Of a DNA stretch of 53,135 nucleotides, positions 7,737-15,543 are shown in pieces. The DNA lies in the NCBI GenBank assembly GCA_011389935.1, contig JAABTJ010000021.1, positions 1 to 53,135 on the forward strand. The letters are read 5' to 3'. A model generated the notes under the pieces. It ran no database searches. It saw nothing but the letters and a program-made list of their open reading frames with translations, and was not told the DNA's origin. This DNA comes from Desulfobacteraceae bacterium. Its GTDB lineage: Bacteria; Desulfobacterota; Desulfobacteria; Desulfobacterales; Desulfosalsimonadaceae. The position numbers and the translations under genes were made by a program. Position 1 is the stretch's first letter. Each line of letters begins with the position of its first letter.

Positions 7737-8960
7737 TCATTTCATGTGGCCGACAATGGCACGGCCGAACGCCGAGCATGTCACTTCTTTTGCCCCATCG
7801 ATCTGGCGGGCAAGGTCGTAGGTCACCTTCCCCGATTTCACGGCCGTCTGCAGGCTGCTGCGAACAAGGGCCGCAGCGACTTTCCAGCCAAGGTGGTCCA
7901 GCATCATGGCGCCGGAAAGAATCAGGGAGCTGGGGTTGACCTTGTCCAGTCCGGCGTATTTCGGCGCCGTGCCATGAGTCGCTTCAAAAACCGCACAATC
8001 GTTGCTGACATTGGCGCCGGGCGCCATGCCAAGCCCGCCTATCTGGGCGGCCAGGGCGTCGGATATGTAGTCCCCGTTTAAATTGGGCGTGGCGATGACA
8101 TGAAATTCATCGGGACGGAGCAGCACCTGCTGGAAAAGCATGTCCGCAATCCGGTCCTTGATTACGATTTTTCCTTCGGGGAGATTGCCGTCATGGGTGT
8201 CATAGAGCTCATCCTCGGTAATGACCCGGTCCCTGAACTGCTCGATTGCCACTTCATAGCCCCAGTTCCGGAAAGCGCCTTCCGTGAATTTCATGATGTT
8301 CCCCTTGTGCATCAGGGTCACGCTGGGGCAGTCGTTTTCAATGGCATATTCGATGGCCTTGGCCACAAGTCGTTTCGTGTTCTGGGGGCTGATGGGCTTG
8401 ATCCCGATGCCGGCATTGTCCGGCAGGTTCGCGCCCATCTGGTCTTTCAGAAAAGCGCTGACTTTTTTCACTTCCTCGCTTCCCGACGCATATTCGATCC
8501 CCGCATACACGTCTTCGGTGTTTTCCCGGAATATCACCATATTGATCTTCTGGGGATGTTTCATGGGGGAGGGGACCGGATCGATGTACCGGACGGGGCG
8601 TATGCAGGCGAAAAGGTCCAGCTTCTGGCGAATGGTCACGTTCAGGCTCCGGATGCCTTCGCCGACGGGGGTCGTAAGCGGCCCCTTTATGGCGACCATG
8701 TGCTCCCGGATTTCATTGAGGGCCTCTTCGGACAGCCACTGGCCGTTCTTTTTAAAGCCCTTTTCCCCCACAAACAGTTCGTGCCAGAAAATTTTCCTCT
8801 CCCCGTCGTATGCGGTACTTACGGCTCCATCGATGACGTCTTGCGTGGCACGCCATATATCCGGCCCGGTGCCATCCCCCTCGATAAAAGGGATGATGAC
8901 GTGATCCGGCACAATAAGCTCTCCATTGCTGTCTTTTGTGATTTTTCCAGGTTGATCCAT
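7737..8960 (-). CDS. icd: Isocitrate dehydrogenase, NADP-dependent
   Basis: Converts isocitrate to 2-oxoglutarate and CO2 in the TCA cycle. The 407 residues match the bacterial homodimeric family. The substrate loop [11 protein letters not shown] carries the Ser and Arg ligands, [12 protein letters not shown] is present, and metal ligands sit in the [17 protein letters not shown] region. The coenzyme site retains Lys and Tyr in APKYAG and the Tyr and downstream Arg in VTYDLAR, the NADP-preferring set. An NADP enzyme here suits either oxidative or reductive TCA flux in a sulfate reducer. It lies within the minus-strand run between rlmB and comF, with gaps of 26 and 31 nt. Confidence 0.95.
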   Translation of the reverse strand: MDQPGKITKDSNGELIVPDHVIIPFIEGDGTGPDIWRATQDVIDGAVSTAYDGERKIFWHELFVGEKGFKKNGQWLSEEALNEIREHMVAIKGPLTTPVGEGIRSLNVTIRQKLDLFACIRPVRYIDPVPSPMKHPQKINMVIFRENTEDVYAGIEYASGSEEVKKVSAFLKDQMGANLPDNAGIGIKPISPQNTKRLVAKAIEYAIENDCPSVTLMHKGNIMKFTEGAFRNWGYEVAIEQFRDRVITEDELYDTHDGNLPEGKIVIKDRIADMLFQQVLLRPDEFHVIATPNLNGDYISDALAAQIGGLGMAPGANVSNDCAVFEATHGTAPKYAGLDKVNPSSLILSGAMMLDHLGWKVAAALVRSSLQTAVKSGKVTYDLARQIDGAKEVTCSAFGRAIVGHMK

Positions 8961-8986
8961 CGGCGCTTCAGTTTCCTTTCAACGGT

Positions 8987-9775
8987 TCATTTGTGGTTTA
9001 TTTCGCTCCGCTGGCGAATTGCTTCGTACATGGCAATGGCCCCGGCAACCGATGCATTCAGCGAGTTTATGGGGCCATATTGCGGAATATGGCATAGTCG
9101 GTCGCAGTTTTGGGCGACAAGCCGGCGTATCCCCGTATGTTCACCGCCGACAACAATGGCGGAAGGGCCGGTCATGTCCGAATCGTATATCGACAAATGC
9201 CCCTTATGGTCAAGCCCGGTGATCCATACGCCGTGTTTTTTCAATTCTTTTATTGCAGCGGTAAGATTGGTTACGCGGCACAGTCGGCAATGCTCCATGG
9301 CACCTGCCGATGCCCGTGAAACTGCCGGCGTCAGCGGAGCACAGCGGTCCTTGGGGACAATCACGCCGGAAACACCCCCGCATACCGCCGTGCGGATCAG
9401 CGCTCCCATGTTGCGAGGATCTTCCACGCTGTCAGTGAGGACGTATAACGGGGAGGCCTTTCCCGCGATGTCGTGTTTGACCAGACGGGAAAGGCTTTCG
9501 GGCAAAAAAGGGGACACCTTTGCCGCAACCTGCTGGTGTTGATCGGTTCCGGCAAGTTTTCCCAGTTCCTCCCTGGATTTTCCGATGACCGGAAGATTCC
9601 GTTTTCGCGCACCATCGGCGATATCTTCGGGCAGCGACCGGGAAGAATAGATCTCGTAGAATTCGCGGCGCCCTGCGCGGAGGGCTTCCGTGACGCAATG
9701 GATGCCGGATATGATTTCGACCGATTTTTTCGGCTTTTTGCCCATATGTTTGTATGTTGCAGAACCGGTTACCAT
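8987..9775 (-). CDS. rlmB: 23S rRNA 2'-O-ribose methyltransferase, SpoU/RlmB type
   Basis: A 262-residue SPOUT methyltransferase. An N-terminal L30e-like substrate-binding domain (about residues 20-95) is followed by the knot domain with its three motifs: DPRNMGALIRTA near 119, GGEHTGIRRL near 214 and IPQYGPINSLNASVA near 231. By family these methylate G2251 of 23S rRNA using S-adenosylmethionine. The ATG at 9775 has only a weak upstream purine stretch; a second Met at codon 11 is possible. It lies between gmk and icd. Confidence 0.87.
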   Translation of the reverse strand: MVTGSATYKHMGKKPKKSVEIISGIHCVTEALRAGRREFYEIYSSRSLPEDIADGARKRNLPVIGKSREELGKLAGTDQHQQVAAKVSPFLPESLSRLVKHDIAGKASPLYVLTDSVEDPRNMGALIRTAVCGGVSGVIVPKDRCAPLTPAVSRASAGAMEHCRLCRVTNLTAAIKELKKHGVWITGLDHKGHLSIYDSDMTGPSAIVVGGEHTGIRRLVAQNCDRLCHIPQYGPINSLNASVAGAIAMYEAIRQRSEINHK

Positions 9776-9845
9776 TGAACGTTTTTCTTTGCCATCTTAC
9801 AATCGACTTGCGTTCGCATCCATATTGCTGCCGCTGTTTGGGGTG

Positions 9846-10454
9846 TCAGTGACGGCACCCGTCCCCTTTGCCGGCGGTATATTTGCGGACGAGCCCGGAC
9901 AGTGCCTCAATGGCGTCTTCGAGCCGGTCGTTGACGACCACGTGGTCGTAAAAATCCCTGCCCGCAATTTCCCTGTGTGCATGGGCGATTCTTTTTCGGA
10001 TCTCTTCGTCACTGTCCGTCCCCCTGGACCGGAGGCGCTGTTCAAGGTCCTCTATGGAAGGGGGCATGATGAAGACGGCGATGCTCAGGGGAAAAAGGGC
10101 TTTTATCTGGGTTGCCCCGGCCACATCGATGTCCAGAAGAATATGCCGGCCGGCCGCAAGCAATTCGCGCAACTGCGCTGCGCAGGTGCCGTAATAATTG
10201 CCGTGCACCTGTGCCCATTCCGCCCATTTCCCCTGTTTGATTTTTTCCTCGAAGCGTTCTTTGGATATGAAAAAATAATCCTGCCCGTCTGTTTCGTTTT
10301 TTCGGGGCGCCCTTGTGGTATGCGATACGGAATAGGCCAGCGCGGGAAAGCGTTTTCTCAATGCGTTGCAAAGCGTTGTCTTGCCTGCCCCGGAAGGCGC
10401 GGATACGATAAAAAGCTTTCCTTTCGGAGGTATGTCAGGCTGCAGATCGGACAT
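9846..10454 (-). CDS. gmk: Guanylate kinase
   Basis: Phosphorylates GMP to GDP with ATP. About 202 residues with P-loop SAPSGAGKTT near residue 19, the GMP-binding SVSHTTRAPRKNETDGQDYFF segment region (about 43-63) and the IDVAGATQI Walker-B-like strand. The ATG at 10454 sits just after GGAGG (spacing 4 nt); a TTG directly before it would be too close to the ribosome site. It is 16 nt downstream of remA, an arrangement (yicC-remA-gmk) that is common across many phyla. Confidence 0.95.
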   Translation of the reverse strand: MSDLQPDIPPKGKLFIVSAPSGAGKTTLCNALRKRFPALAYSVSHTTRAPRKNETDGQDYFFISKERFEEKIKQGKWAEWAQVHGNYYGTCAAQLRELLAAGRHILLDIDVAGATQIKALFPLSIAVFIMPPSIEDLEQRLRSRGTDSDEEIRKRIAHAHREIAGRDFYDHVVVNDRLEDAIEALSGLVRKYTAGKGDGCRH

Positions 10455-10470
10455 CAATCCTCCGGAAAAA

Positions 10471-10749
10471 TTATCCTTGATCCTTTGATTTCGGTCCGTC
10501 CTTGTCCTTGAGCATCATGAACCGCTGTGAAAGGGTTTCGGACTGTATGGAGGACAATACGATATGGTTGGTCTTGGTGATAATGATCGAGCGGGTACGG
10601 CGGCCGTGGGTGGCATCAATAAGCCGCTGTTCGTCCTTGGCGTCATCCTTGAGCCGTCTCATGGGGGCGGAGTTCGGGGCGAGAATGGCAATCACCTCTT
10701 CGGCGACAATGCTGCTTCCGAATCCGACATTGAGTAAATTGTAGTTCAT
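10471..10749 (-). CDS. remA: RemA/DUF370 family regulatory protein
   Basis: About 92 residues of the RemA (DUF370) family. In Bacillus subtilis RemA is a DNA-binding activator of matrix genes; outside Firmicutes its function is mostly unknown. The conserved core is clear: [19 protein letters not shown], then [20 protein letters not shown], then [14 protein letters not shown]. The charged tail ([12 protein letters not shown]) is longer than the core needs. The ATG at 10749 follows AAGGAG by 6 nt. It sits between yicC and gmk, its usual place. Confidence 0.9.
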   Translation of the reverse strand: MNYNLLNVGFGSSIVAEEVIAILAPNSAPMRRLKDDAKDEQRLIDATHGRRTRSIIITKTNHIVLSSIQSETLSQRFMMLKDKDGPKSKDQG

Positions 10750-10788
10750 TTTCAACTCCTTTTCTCAGGAACCGTCCTTACTTGCTGG

Positions 10789-11670
10789 TTATTCGATGTT
10801 TTGGACCTGTTCCCTGATTTTTTCAAGCTCTGTTTTTGCCGATACAATGATATGGGAAATGTCGGCATTGCCGGCCTTGGACCCCATGGTATTGAATTCC
10901 CGTGAAAATTCCTGCAGAAGAAAGTTCAACGGTTTGCCCGCCGGTTCATCGCCGCTCATCAACTTCCGGAACTGGACGAGATGGCTTTTGCTCCTCGTTA
11001 TTTCTTCTGAAATATCGCTTTTGTCTGCTAAAAATGCGGCTTCCTGCGCAATCCGGCCCGGGTCGATCCCCACCATGCCGCAGGTCAGTTCATTGACCCG
11101 GTTCGCAAGCCTTGCGCTGTAGATTTCGAGCAAGCCGTGTGCCCGTTTTTCGATTTCCATGATGTATGTTTCGATGCGGTCGATCCGATCAAAGGTGTCC
11201 GCTGCGATGGCCTTACCTTCCGCTTCCCGCATCTTGTCGATACTGGCAAACGACAAGGCCAGGGTTTCTTCAAGGGCCGGCCAGATTTCCGAGGCATCAA
11301 CCTTGATCTCTTCAGGCTCGATAATGCCGTTGATTCTGACCATGTGATCCAGCAGGACCGGGTCGGCCAGGTCGTAGCGGTCCCGGAGGCGCTGCAATGC
11401 GCTGTAATAGGCGTCTGCTACCCCTTCATTGATGGTGAAGGAAACGGTATCCATGTTTTCATTTTTGATGTGGATCCGGATTTCCACGCGCCCCCGCTGC
11501 AGATAGCGTGAAGCCGTCTGTTTGACGGGCTCTTCCAGCCCGGCATGGGCGGCGGGGAGGCGTATGGCCAGGTCAAGATGCCGGCTGTTGTAGCATTTGA
11601 TTTCAACCGATACGGTAATGCCGTTTCGCGTCAGCGATTCGTTTGCAAAAGCGGTCATGCTTTTGATCAT
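10789..11670 (-). CDS. yicC: YicC family endoribonuclease
   Basis: A 293-residue YicC-family protein. It opens with the typical MIKSMTAFA and carries SVEIKCYNSRHLDL (about 21-34), then the C-terminal DUF1732 domain with FLLQEFSREFNTMGSKAGNADIS (about 250-272). E. coli YicC is reported to be an endoribonuclease that affects small-RNA stability. The start is 3 nt after the stop of the DUF4416 gene, so the two are probably co-translated. Confidence 0.9.
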   Translation of the reverse strand: MIKSMTAFANESLTRNGITVSVEIKCYNSRHLDLAIRLPAAHAGLEEPVKQTASRYLQRGRVEIRIHIKNENMDTVSFTINEGVADAYYSALQRLRDRYDLADPVLLDHMVRINGIIEPEEIKVDASEIWPALEETLALSFASIDKMREAEGKAIAADTFDRIDRIETYIMEIEKRAHGLLEIYSARLANRVNELTCGMVGIDPGRIAQEAAFLADKSDISEEITRSKSHLVQFRKLMSGDEPAGKPLNFLLQEFSREFNTMGSKAGNADISHIIVSAKTELEKIREQVQNIE

Positions 11671-11673
11671 CGG

Positions 11674-12207
11674 TTATCTGTCCTGCTCTTTTTGATCGTA
11701 AATGTATTTTTTCCGGACCCGTTCAAGAAATGCGAGCATATCGGAACGGGCATAATCCGGGTATGTCCATGGCAGCGGCCGGAATGCATTGTCATGATAT
11801 ACGAGCGTCAGGTCGGCATATATGTTTTTTCCGATATATATCCGGTGGGCAAAGTTTTTGCCCGTTGCGAGCACAAAGCGTTCCAGCAGAAGATACCCCG
11901 GATCGATGTTGATCTGCCGGCGCCCTTCCCTGGAGTGCTGCGCTTCCAGATGGTTGGTGGCGTGCTTGATGTCCGCAAGCGCGTCCTGGGGTACAAGGTT
12001 TTGAAAAGACATCATCCGCCGGGAAAGACCCGAACCCATTTCCCGTTCATAATAGGAAGTAAAGTCAAAGGAGAGCCATCTGCTGACGATGTCGATGGGG
12101 CCATATTGTTTTTCGAGCACACCTGCGGCGGATCCAAAAAGATCCCGCTTCTGCATGAACATCCCGATAACGAGTTTTGCGGGACGGGGTGGACGGGGGT
12201 GGCTCAT
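11674..12207 (-). CDS. DUF4416 family protein
   Basis: A 177-residue soluble protein matching the DUF4416 family, common in Deltaproteobacteria and of unknown function. Visible features are an early KLVIGMFMQKRDLF strand-turn, YYEREMGSGLSRRMMSF (about 52-68), a DPGYLLLERFVLATGKNFAHRI block (about 102-123), and YADLTLVYHDNAFRPLPWTYPDY. It begins the long minus-strand run leading through yicC to selD. The R1 repeat lies immediately upstream (12230-12356). No catalytic residue set can be assigned. Confidence 0.75.
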   Translation of the reverse strand: MSHPRPPRPAKLVIGMFMQKRDLFGSAAGVLEKQYGPIDIVSRWLSFDFTSYYEREMGSGLSRRMMSFQNLVPQDALADIKHATNHLEAQHSREGRRQINIDPGYLLLERFVLATGKNFAHRIYIGKNIYADLTLVYHDNAFRPLPWTYPDYARSDMLAFLERVRKKYIYDQKEQDR

Positions 12208-12229
12208 TGACTGTCACTTTTCCAATTAT

Positions 12230-12356
12230 GACGGCTTCGTAAAAAGTCCAATATCTGCGTTGCGCACAATTTTTGAAGAATCTCACGTACGGCTACGTAC
12301 GCTCAATTCTTCAAAAATTGCACGCGCCTTGATCTTGAACTTTTTTTAAAGCCGTC
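12230..12356. repeat. Interspersed palindromic repeat R1, copy 1
   Basis: A 127-bp element with inverted ends (gacggctt / aagccgtc) and a strong inner stem: caatttttgaagaatctcac pairs with the complementary sequence ending caattcttcaaaaattg, around cgtacggctacgtacg. A second copy in the opposite orientation lies at 21753-21879 with the same length and near-identical core. It fills the gap between the Trm112-family gene and DUF4416. Confidence 0.88.
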
Positions 12357-12426
12357 TGATCTCGACTTTTACGAGTTCATCAACAATTACCGGCTCCCTG
12401 ACAATTCCTGGTCGCAATCGCTCGGA

Positions 12427-12600
12427 TTAACCGGTTAACGGCTTTGCTTCATCGATGAGCATCACGGGTATGTCATCCCGTATTTCAAAAACCAGTTTGC
12501 ACGCGTTGCAAGTAAGCCCGTCCTTTGCAGGGGTAAGGTGTATGGGCCCTTTGCATTTCGGGCAGACCAGGATTTCAAGCAGATCTTCATTTACGGCCAT
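12427..12600 (-). CDS. Trm112/UPF0434 family small zinc-binding protein
   Basis: A 57-residue protein, MAVNEDLLEILVCPKCKG at the start, with two cysteine pairs (CPKC at 13-16 and CNAC at 31-34) and the family ending VFEIRDDIPVMLIDEA. This is the YcaR/Trm112-like family. Eukaryotic Trm112 activates tRNA and protein methyltransferases; bacterial members are thought to play a related partner role. GGGAGG lies 10 nt before the ATG. It is short enough to be missed by length cut-offs. It sits just downstream of tRNA-Arg. Confidence 0.9.
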   Translation of the reverse strand: MAVNEDLLEILVCPKCKGPIHLTPAKDGLTCNACKLVFEIRDDIPVMLIDEAKPLTG

Positions 12601-12723
12601 CAGTAAAAAAACCTCCCAGACAATAGGATGATTGGTAAAATAATTCTATAGCAAACCCTTCCGATACATGTAAATTGTTTTTCCTGCGGTAGAGACCCGA
12701 CGGGCGGAAAAGGGGGGAAGGGG

Positions 12724-12799
12724 TGGCGCGCCCGGCAGGATTCGAACCTGCGACTTTCAGCTCCGGAGGCTGACGCTCTATCCTCTGAGCTACGGGCGC
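12724..12799 (-). tRNA. tRNA-Arg (anticodon CCG)
   Basis: On the minus strand, a complete cloverleaf: acceptor GCGCCCG/CGGGCGC, D arm with TAGCTCAGAGGATAGAGCG, anticodon stem TCAGC/GCTGA with loop CTCCGGA (anticodon CCG, reads CGG), T arm GCAGGTTCGAATCCTGC, discriminator G and an encoded CCA end. No frameshift or intron is seen. Confidence 0.97.
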
Positions 12800-12877
12800 G
12801 CACGTGTGTGAAAACTAAATGATCTGTAATACGAAGTCAAGAAAGATAGTCCCGCAATACCAATATTTTTGTCGAAA

Positions 12878-12891
12878 AGGCGAAAACGCCT
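12878..12891 (-). terminator. Possible weak terminator after folC
   Basis: A 5-bp stem (AGGCG/CGCCT) with a four-base loop lies 37 nt past the folC stop, followed on the minus strand by only a short T run. Weak; it may simply separate folC from the downstream tRNA. Confidence 0.3.
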
Positions 12892-12927
12892 GCCTTCCCG
12901 ACGCGGGGTGTCTCGTGGTCGCCGGTT

Positions 12928-14235
12928 TTACCCGCCGGGAATCAGCCCCATGGCTGCAAGTGCATGCCTTGCTTCCCCGGCCACGTAAAGAGAGCCGGCA
13001 ATGCAGACGATGTTTTCCGGCGGGGTCGCCTCGAGCGCTCTGGCAACAGCGTCTTTTACAGTATCCACCATTTCGGCGGCAAATGTTTTTTCGGGGAAAA
13101 GGGTTTGCGACAGCTCGTAAAGTGTTGCCGCCGGAAGACGCCGGTCGATTTCCGGCTGGGTGAAAATAACCCGTTCGGCCTGGGGCAGAAGCGCGCGCAG
13201 CATGGCGCCATAGGGCTTATCGTCAAGGATGCCGATGACCATGGTGATCGGCCGTGTTTCTGCGAAATCGGCCAGGAACTCGGATAGCCGTTTTGCCGCA
13301 TCCAGGTTGTGGGCGCCGTCGATGATCACGGTGGGGGTCGTGGAAAGTATTTCAAGCCGCCCCGGCCAGTTGACCTTTGTCAGCCCGGTACGTATGTTTT
13401 CCTCGGATATATCGGCTTTGTCCCCCATGAGGATTTCGGATGCGGCAATGACAAGTGCCGCATTGTCCGCCTGGTGAGCGCCTGCCAGCCCCGTTTGCAT
13501 GTCCTTGTACTGGTGGTCGATGCCGTAATAGGAAAAGGTCGCCGGAAATCGGTTTTTTTTGTGCCGGCGGATGTGAAAATCTTCCCCGAGCCGGTAAAAA
13601 GGCGCTTTTCGCTCCACGGCGATACGCCGCAGTACGTCAACAGCGGCTTTCTGACGCGCGGCCGTGACCACCGGAATTTTGTTTTTTATGATTCCCCCCT
13701 TTTCATAGGCGATTTGTGCCAGGGTGTTTCCCAGGTAATCGCTGTGCTCTTTTGAAATGTTGGAAATAATCGTGATTTCAGGAGAAAGGATATTGGTCGC
13801 ATCCAGGCGCCCCCCCATACCCGTTTCGATGACGCCCCATTCGACGCCTGACTTTGCAAAGGCATAAAGGGCCATTGCCGTTGTATATTCAAAAAAGGTG
13901 GGTTCCCGGTCGCCTTGATGGACGGATGTAACGGCCGTATATGCATCCACGACGGATTCATCATTGATTTCCCGGCCGTTTATGCAGATGCGTTCGTTGA
14001 AGCGGACAAGGTGGGGCGATGTATACAACCCGGTTTTGTATCCGGCGTCCTTGAGTACGGCGGCCAGGGCGGAGGAGATGGACCCCTTGCCATTGGTCCC
14101 GGCCACGTGAATGCAGGAAAAGGCGTGCTGGGGGTTTCCAAGGCCGTTTAAAAGGCCCTCGATCACGTCCAGGCCGAGCTTTATGCCAAACCGCCGGAGC
14201 CCGTACATCTCCGCCAAACATTGTTCGTATGTCAT
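12928..14235 (-). CDS. folC: Folylpolyglutamate synthase / dihydrofolate synthase
   Basis: ATP-dependent ligase that adds glutamate to folates (and, in bifunctional members, makes dihydrofolate). The 435 residues have the Mur-ligase-type P-loop VAGTNGKGSIS near residue 45, GLYTSPHLVRFNERI near 69, ETGMGGRLDATN near 137, SKEHSDYLG near 156, and IIDGAHN near 305. The C-terminal domain ends with IVCIAGSLYVAGEAR. Folate polyglutamylation matters for an organism with one-carbon chemistry such as the demethylation block at 33-41 kb. It sits 130 nt after rpsU, beyond a terminator. Confidence 0.94.
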   Translation of the reverse strand: MTYEQCLAEMYGLRRFGIKLGLDVIEGLLNGLGNPQHAFSCIHVAGTNGKGSISSALAAVLKDAGYKTGLYTSPHLVRFNERICINGREINDESVVDAYTAVTSVHQGDREPTFFEYTTAMALYAFAKSGVEWGVIETGMGGRLDATNILSPEITIISNISKEHSDYLGNTLAQIAYEKGGIIKNKIPVVTAARQKAAVDVLRRIAVERKAPFYRLGEDFHIRRHKKNRFPATFSYYGIDHQYKDMQTGLAGAHQADNAALVIAASEILMGDKADISEENIRTGLTKVNWPGRLEILSTTPTVIIDGAHNLDAAKRLSEFLADFAETRPITMVIGILDDKPYGAMLRALLPQAERVIFTQPEIDRRLPAATLYELSQTLFPEKTFAAEMVDTVKDAVARALEATPPENIVCIAGSLYVAGEARHALAAMGLIPGG

Positions 14236-14287
14236 TATGTTTCTGCCTGTTTTTGGTTCACAACATGTTCACTGGAAAAACAAAAAA

Positions 14288-14318
14288 ACCGGCAGTTCAT
14301 TACATATGGACTGCCGGT
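14288..14318 (-). terminator. Intrinsic terminator after rpsU
   Basis: Perfect 9-bp arms accggcagt (14288-14296) and actgccggt (14310-14318) are flanked by an A-rich run on the left, giving U's on the minus strand, and T9 on the right. It is placed 48 nt after the rpsU stop and just before folC. It could act in both directions. Confidence 0.85.
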
Positions 14319-14365
14319 TTTTTTTTGTAATCAAATGTCTTGCCTGAGATAAATACGGGTTGCGT

Positions 14366-14581
14366 CTACAATCTCTTGAACCGGGAACGCTTCTTGGCTT
14401 CCGCAATGCGCGCACGCCGCTGGGCTTCCCGTTTTTTGCGCCGCTTGTATTCGCTCGGCTTTTCATAGTTTTTCTTTAATCGCAGCCGTTTGAACAAACC
14501 GTCGTTCTGAATCTTTTTTTTCAGAATACGCATTGCCTTTTCAAGATCATTGTCATCGACCCTGACCGAAATTTCCTTCAA
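14366..14581 (-). CDS. rpsU: 30S ribosomal protein S21
   Basis: A 71-residue, highly basic protein, the standard S21 length. It opens with KEISVRVDDNDLEKAMR, has the conserved LKKNYEKPSEYKRRKKREAQRR block (about 36-57) and ends FKRL. The only suitable start is a TTG at 14581, preceded by AAAGGGGGCG. It has its own strong promoter and terminator, so it appears to be a single-gene unit. Confidence 0.93.
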   Translation of the reverse strand: MKEISVRVDDNDLEKAMRILKKKIQNDGLFKRLRLKKNYEKPSEYKRRKKREAQRRARIAEAKKRSRFKRL

Positions 14582-14698
14582 ATAACTCGCCCCCTTTACA
14601 CCTGGATTTATTTCATAGCTCTATTTTTGGATGGGCAGCCGCGCCGTGTATATGGCGGTTTTTTATCCATCCGGTTTTGTTTTTTTCAAAATTGCTGT

Positions 14699-14726
14699 AT
14701 CATAACAAATTCTGGCAAAATGTCAA
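14699..14726 (-). promoter_or_regulatory. Strong sigma70-type promoter for rpsU
   Basis: On the minus strand a consensus -35 TTGACA (14726-14721) is followed after 16 nt by TATGAT (14704-14699). It is oriented towards rpsU, whose start lies about 115 nt downstream. The segment between them has no gene. Confidence 0.75.
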
Positions 14727-14750
14727 GCACTCGCCATGTTATCTGCCCGC

Positions 14751-15431
14751 CTACATGTCAAGCTTGGATTTCAGCTCTTCGGCGACTTCGGGTACGCTTT
14801 TTTCGCCGCTCAGGGTAATGTATTTCAGGGAGCCGTCTTTTCCGGCCTTGTCCCGGAAATAGTAAGCAGCCGCCAGGGTGCCGGTTTCCGTGTCGTAGTA
14901 TATGCCGTGGCGTTTGTTGATGGCTTCTTCATCCTGGTCGTCCGAGCGGCTCGAAAGCTCACCGCCGCAGACACGGCATTTGTCCCCGTCCGGTTTGATG
15001 GCATCGATATAGATGTTGTTGGGATGGTTGTTGTCGTTGGCGCAAAGACGGCGTCCCATGATCCGGTTCTTTGCGATTTCACGGTCCAGCTCGATTTCAA
15101 CGACGATGTCGAGCTTGAGGCCGGCTTCCGCAAGGGCTTCGTCGAGCTTGATCGCCTGGTTCTTGTTGCGGGGAAACCCGTCCAGAAGCCAGCCGTTCTT
15201 GCAGTCATCCGCTTTCAGGCGGTCAAGAATCATCGGGATGGTAATCTCGTCGGGCACAAGCTCCCCCTTGTCAATATAGGTCTTGGCCTGTTTGCCGAGC
15301 TCGGTCCCCCCCTTGATGTTTTCCCGGAAAATGGCGCCGGATTCAATGTGCGGCAGATTGTATTTTTCCTTGACAATAGCCCCCTGCGTCCCCTTGCCGC
15401 TGCCGTTTGGTCCGAAAAACAGAATATTCAT
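14751..15431 (-). CDS. adk: Adenylate kinase
   Basis: Converts AMP and ATP to two ADP. The 226 residues have P-loop FGPNGSGKGTQG near residue 6, the AMP-binding GWLLDGFPRNKNQA near 80 and IMGRRLC at the start of the lid. The lid is unusual: it carries one cysteine where zinc-type enzymes have two (CANDNNHP, about 130-137) and then CRVC about 19 residues later, so only three cysteines are present; Asp or His may complete the site. The ATG at 15431 follows GGAGAAGG. The 3' end converges on nothing; rpsU lies 169 nt further on with its own promoter. Confidence 0.93.
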   Translation of the reverse strand: MNILFFGPNGSGKGTQGAIVKEKYNLPHIESGAIFRENIKGGTELGKQAKTYIDKGELVPDEITIPMILDRLKADDCKNGWLLDGFPRNKNQAIKLDEALAEAGLKLDIVVEIELDREIAKNRIMGRRLCANDNNHPNNIYIDAIKPDGDKCRVCGGELSSRSDDQDEEAINKRHGIYYDTETGTLAAAYYFRDKAGKDGSLKYITLSGEKSVPEVAEELKSKLDM

Positions 15432-15516
15432 ATCCTTCTCCTTCGTTTTCCCTGCGATTGATGATATTTGCTCACATGCCAGGATGCGTTGCGCTCGATT
15501 TTTAGAAAATTGTATC

Positions 15517-15543
15517 CTTATATAAATGACGAAAAAATGTCAA
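15517..15543 (-). promoter_or_regulatory. Possible promoter for adk
   Basis: On the minus strand TTGACA (15543-15538), overlapping the last codons of cca, is followed after 15 nt by TATAAG. The -35 is perfect but the spacing is short. It would start a leader of roughly 80 nt before adk. Confidence 0.45.

Noticed and set aside
8100..9542. A 480-codon plus-strand frame opposite icd and rlmB
   Set aside because: It spans two well-supported minus-strand genes and their junction and has no recognisable family.
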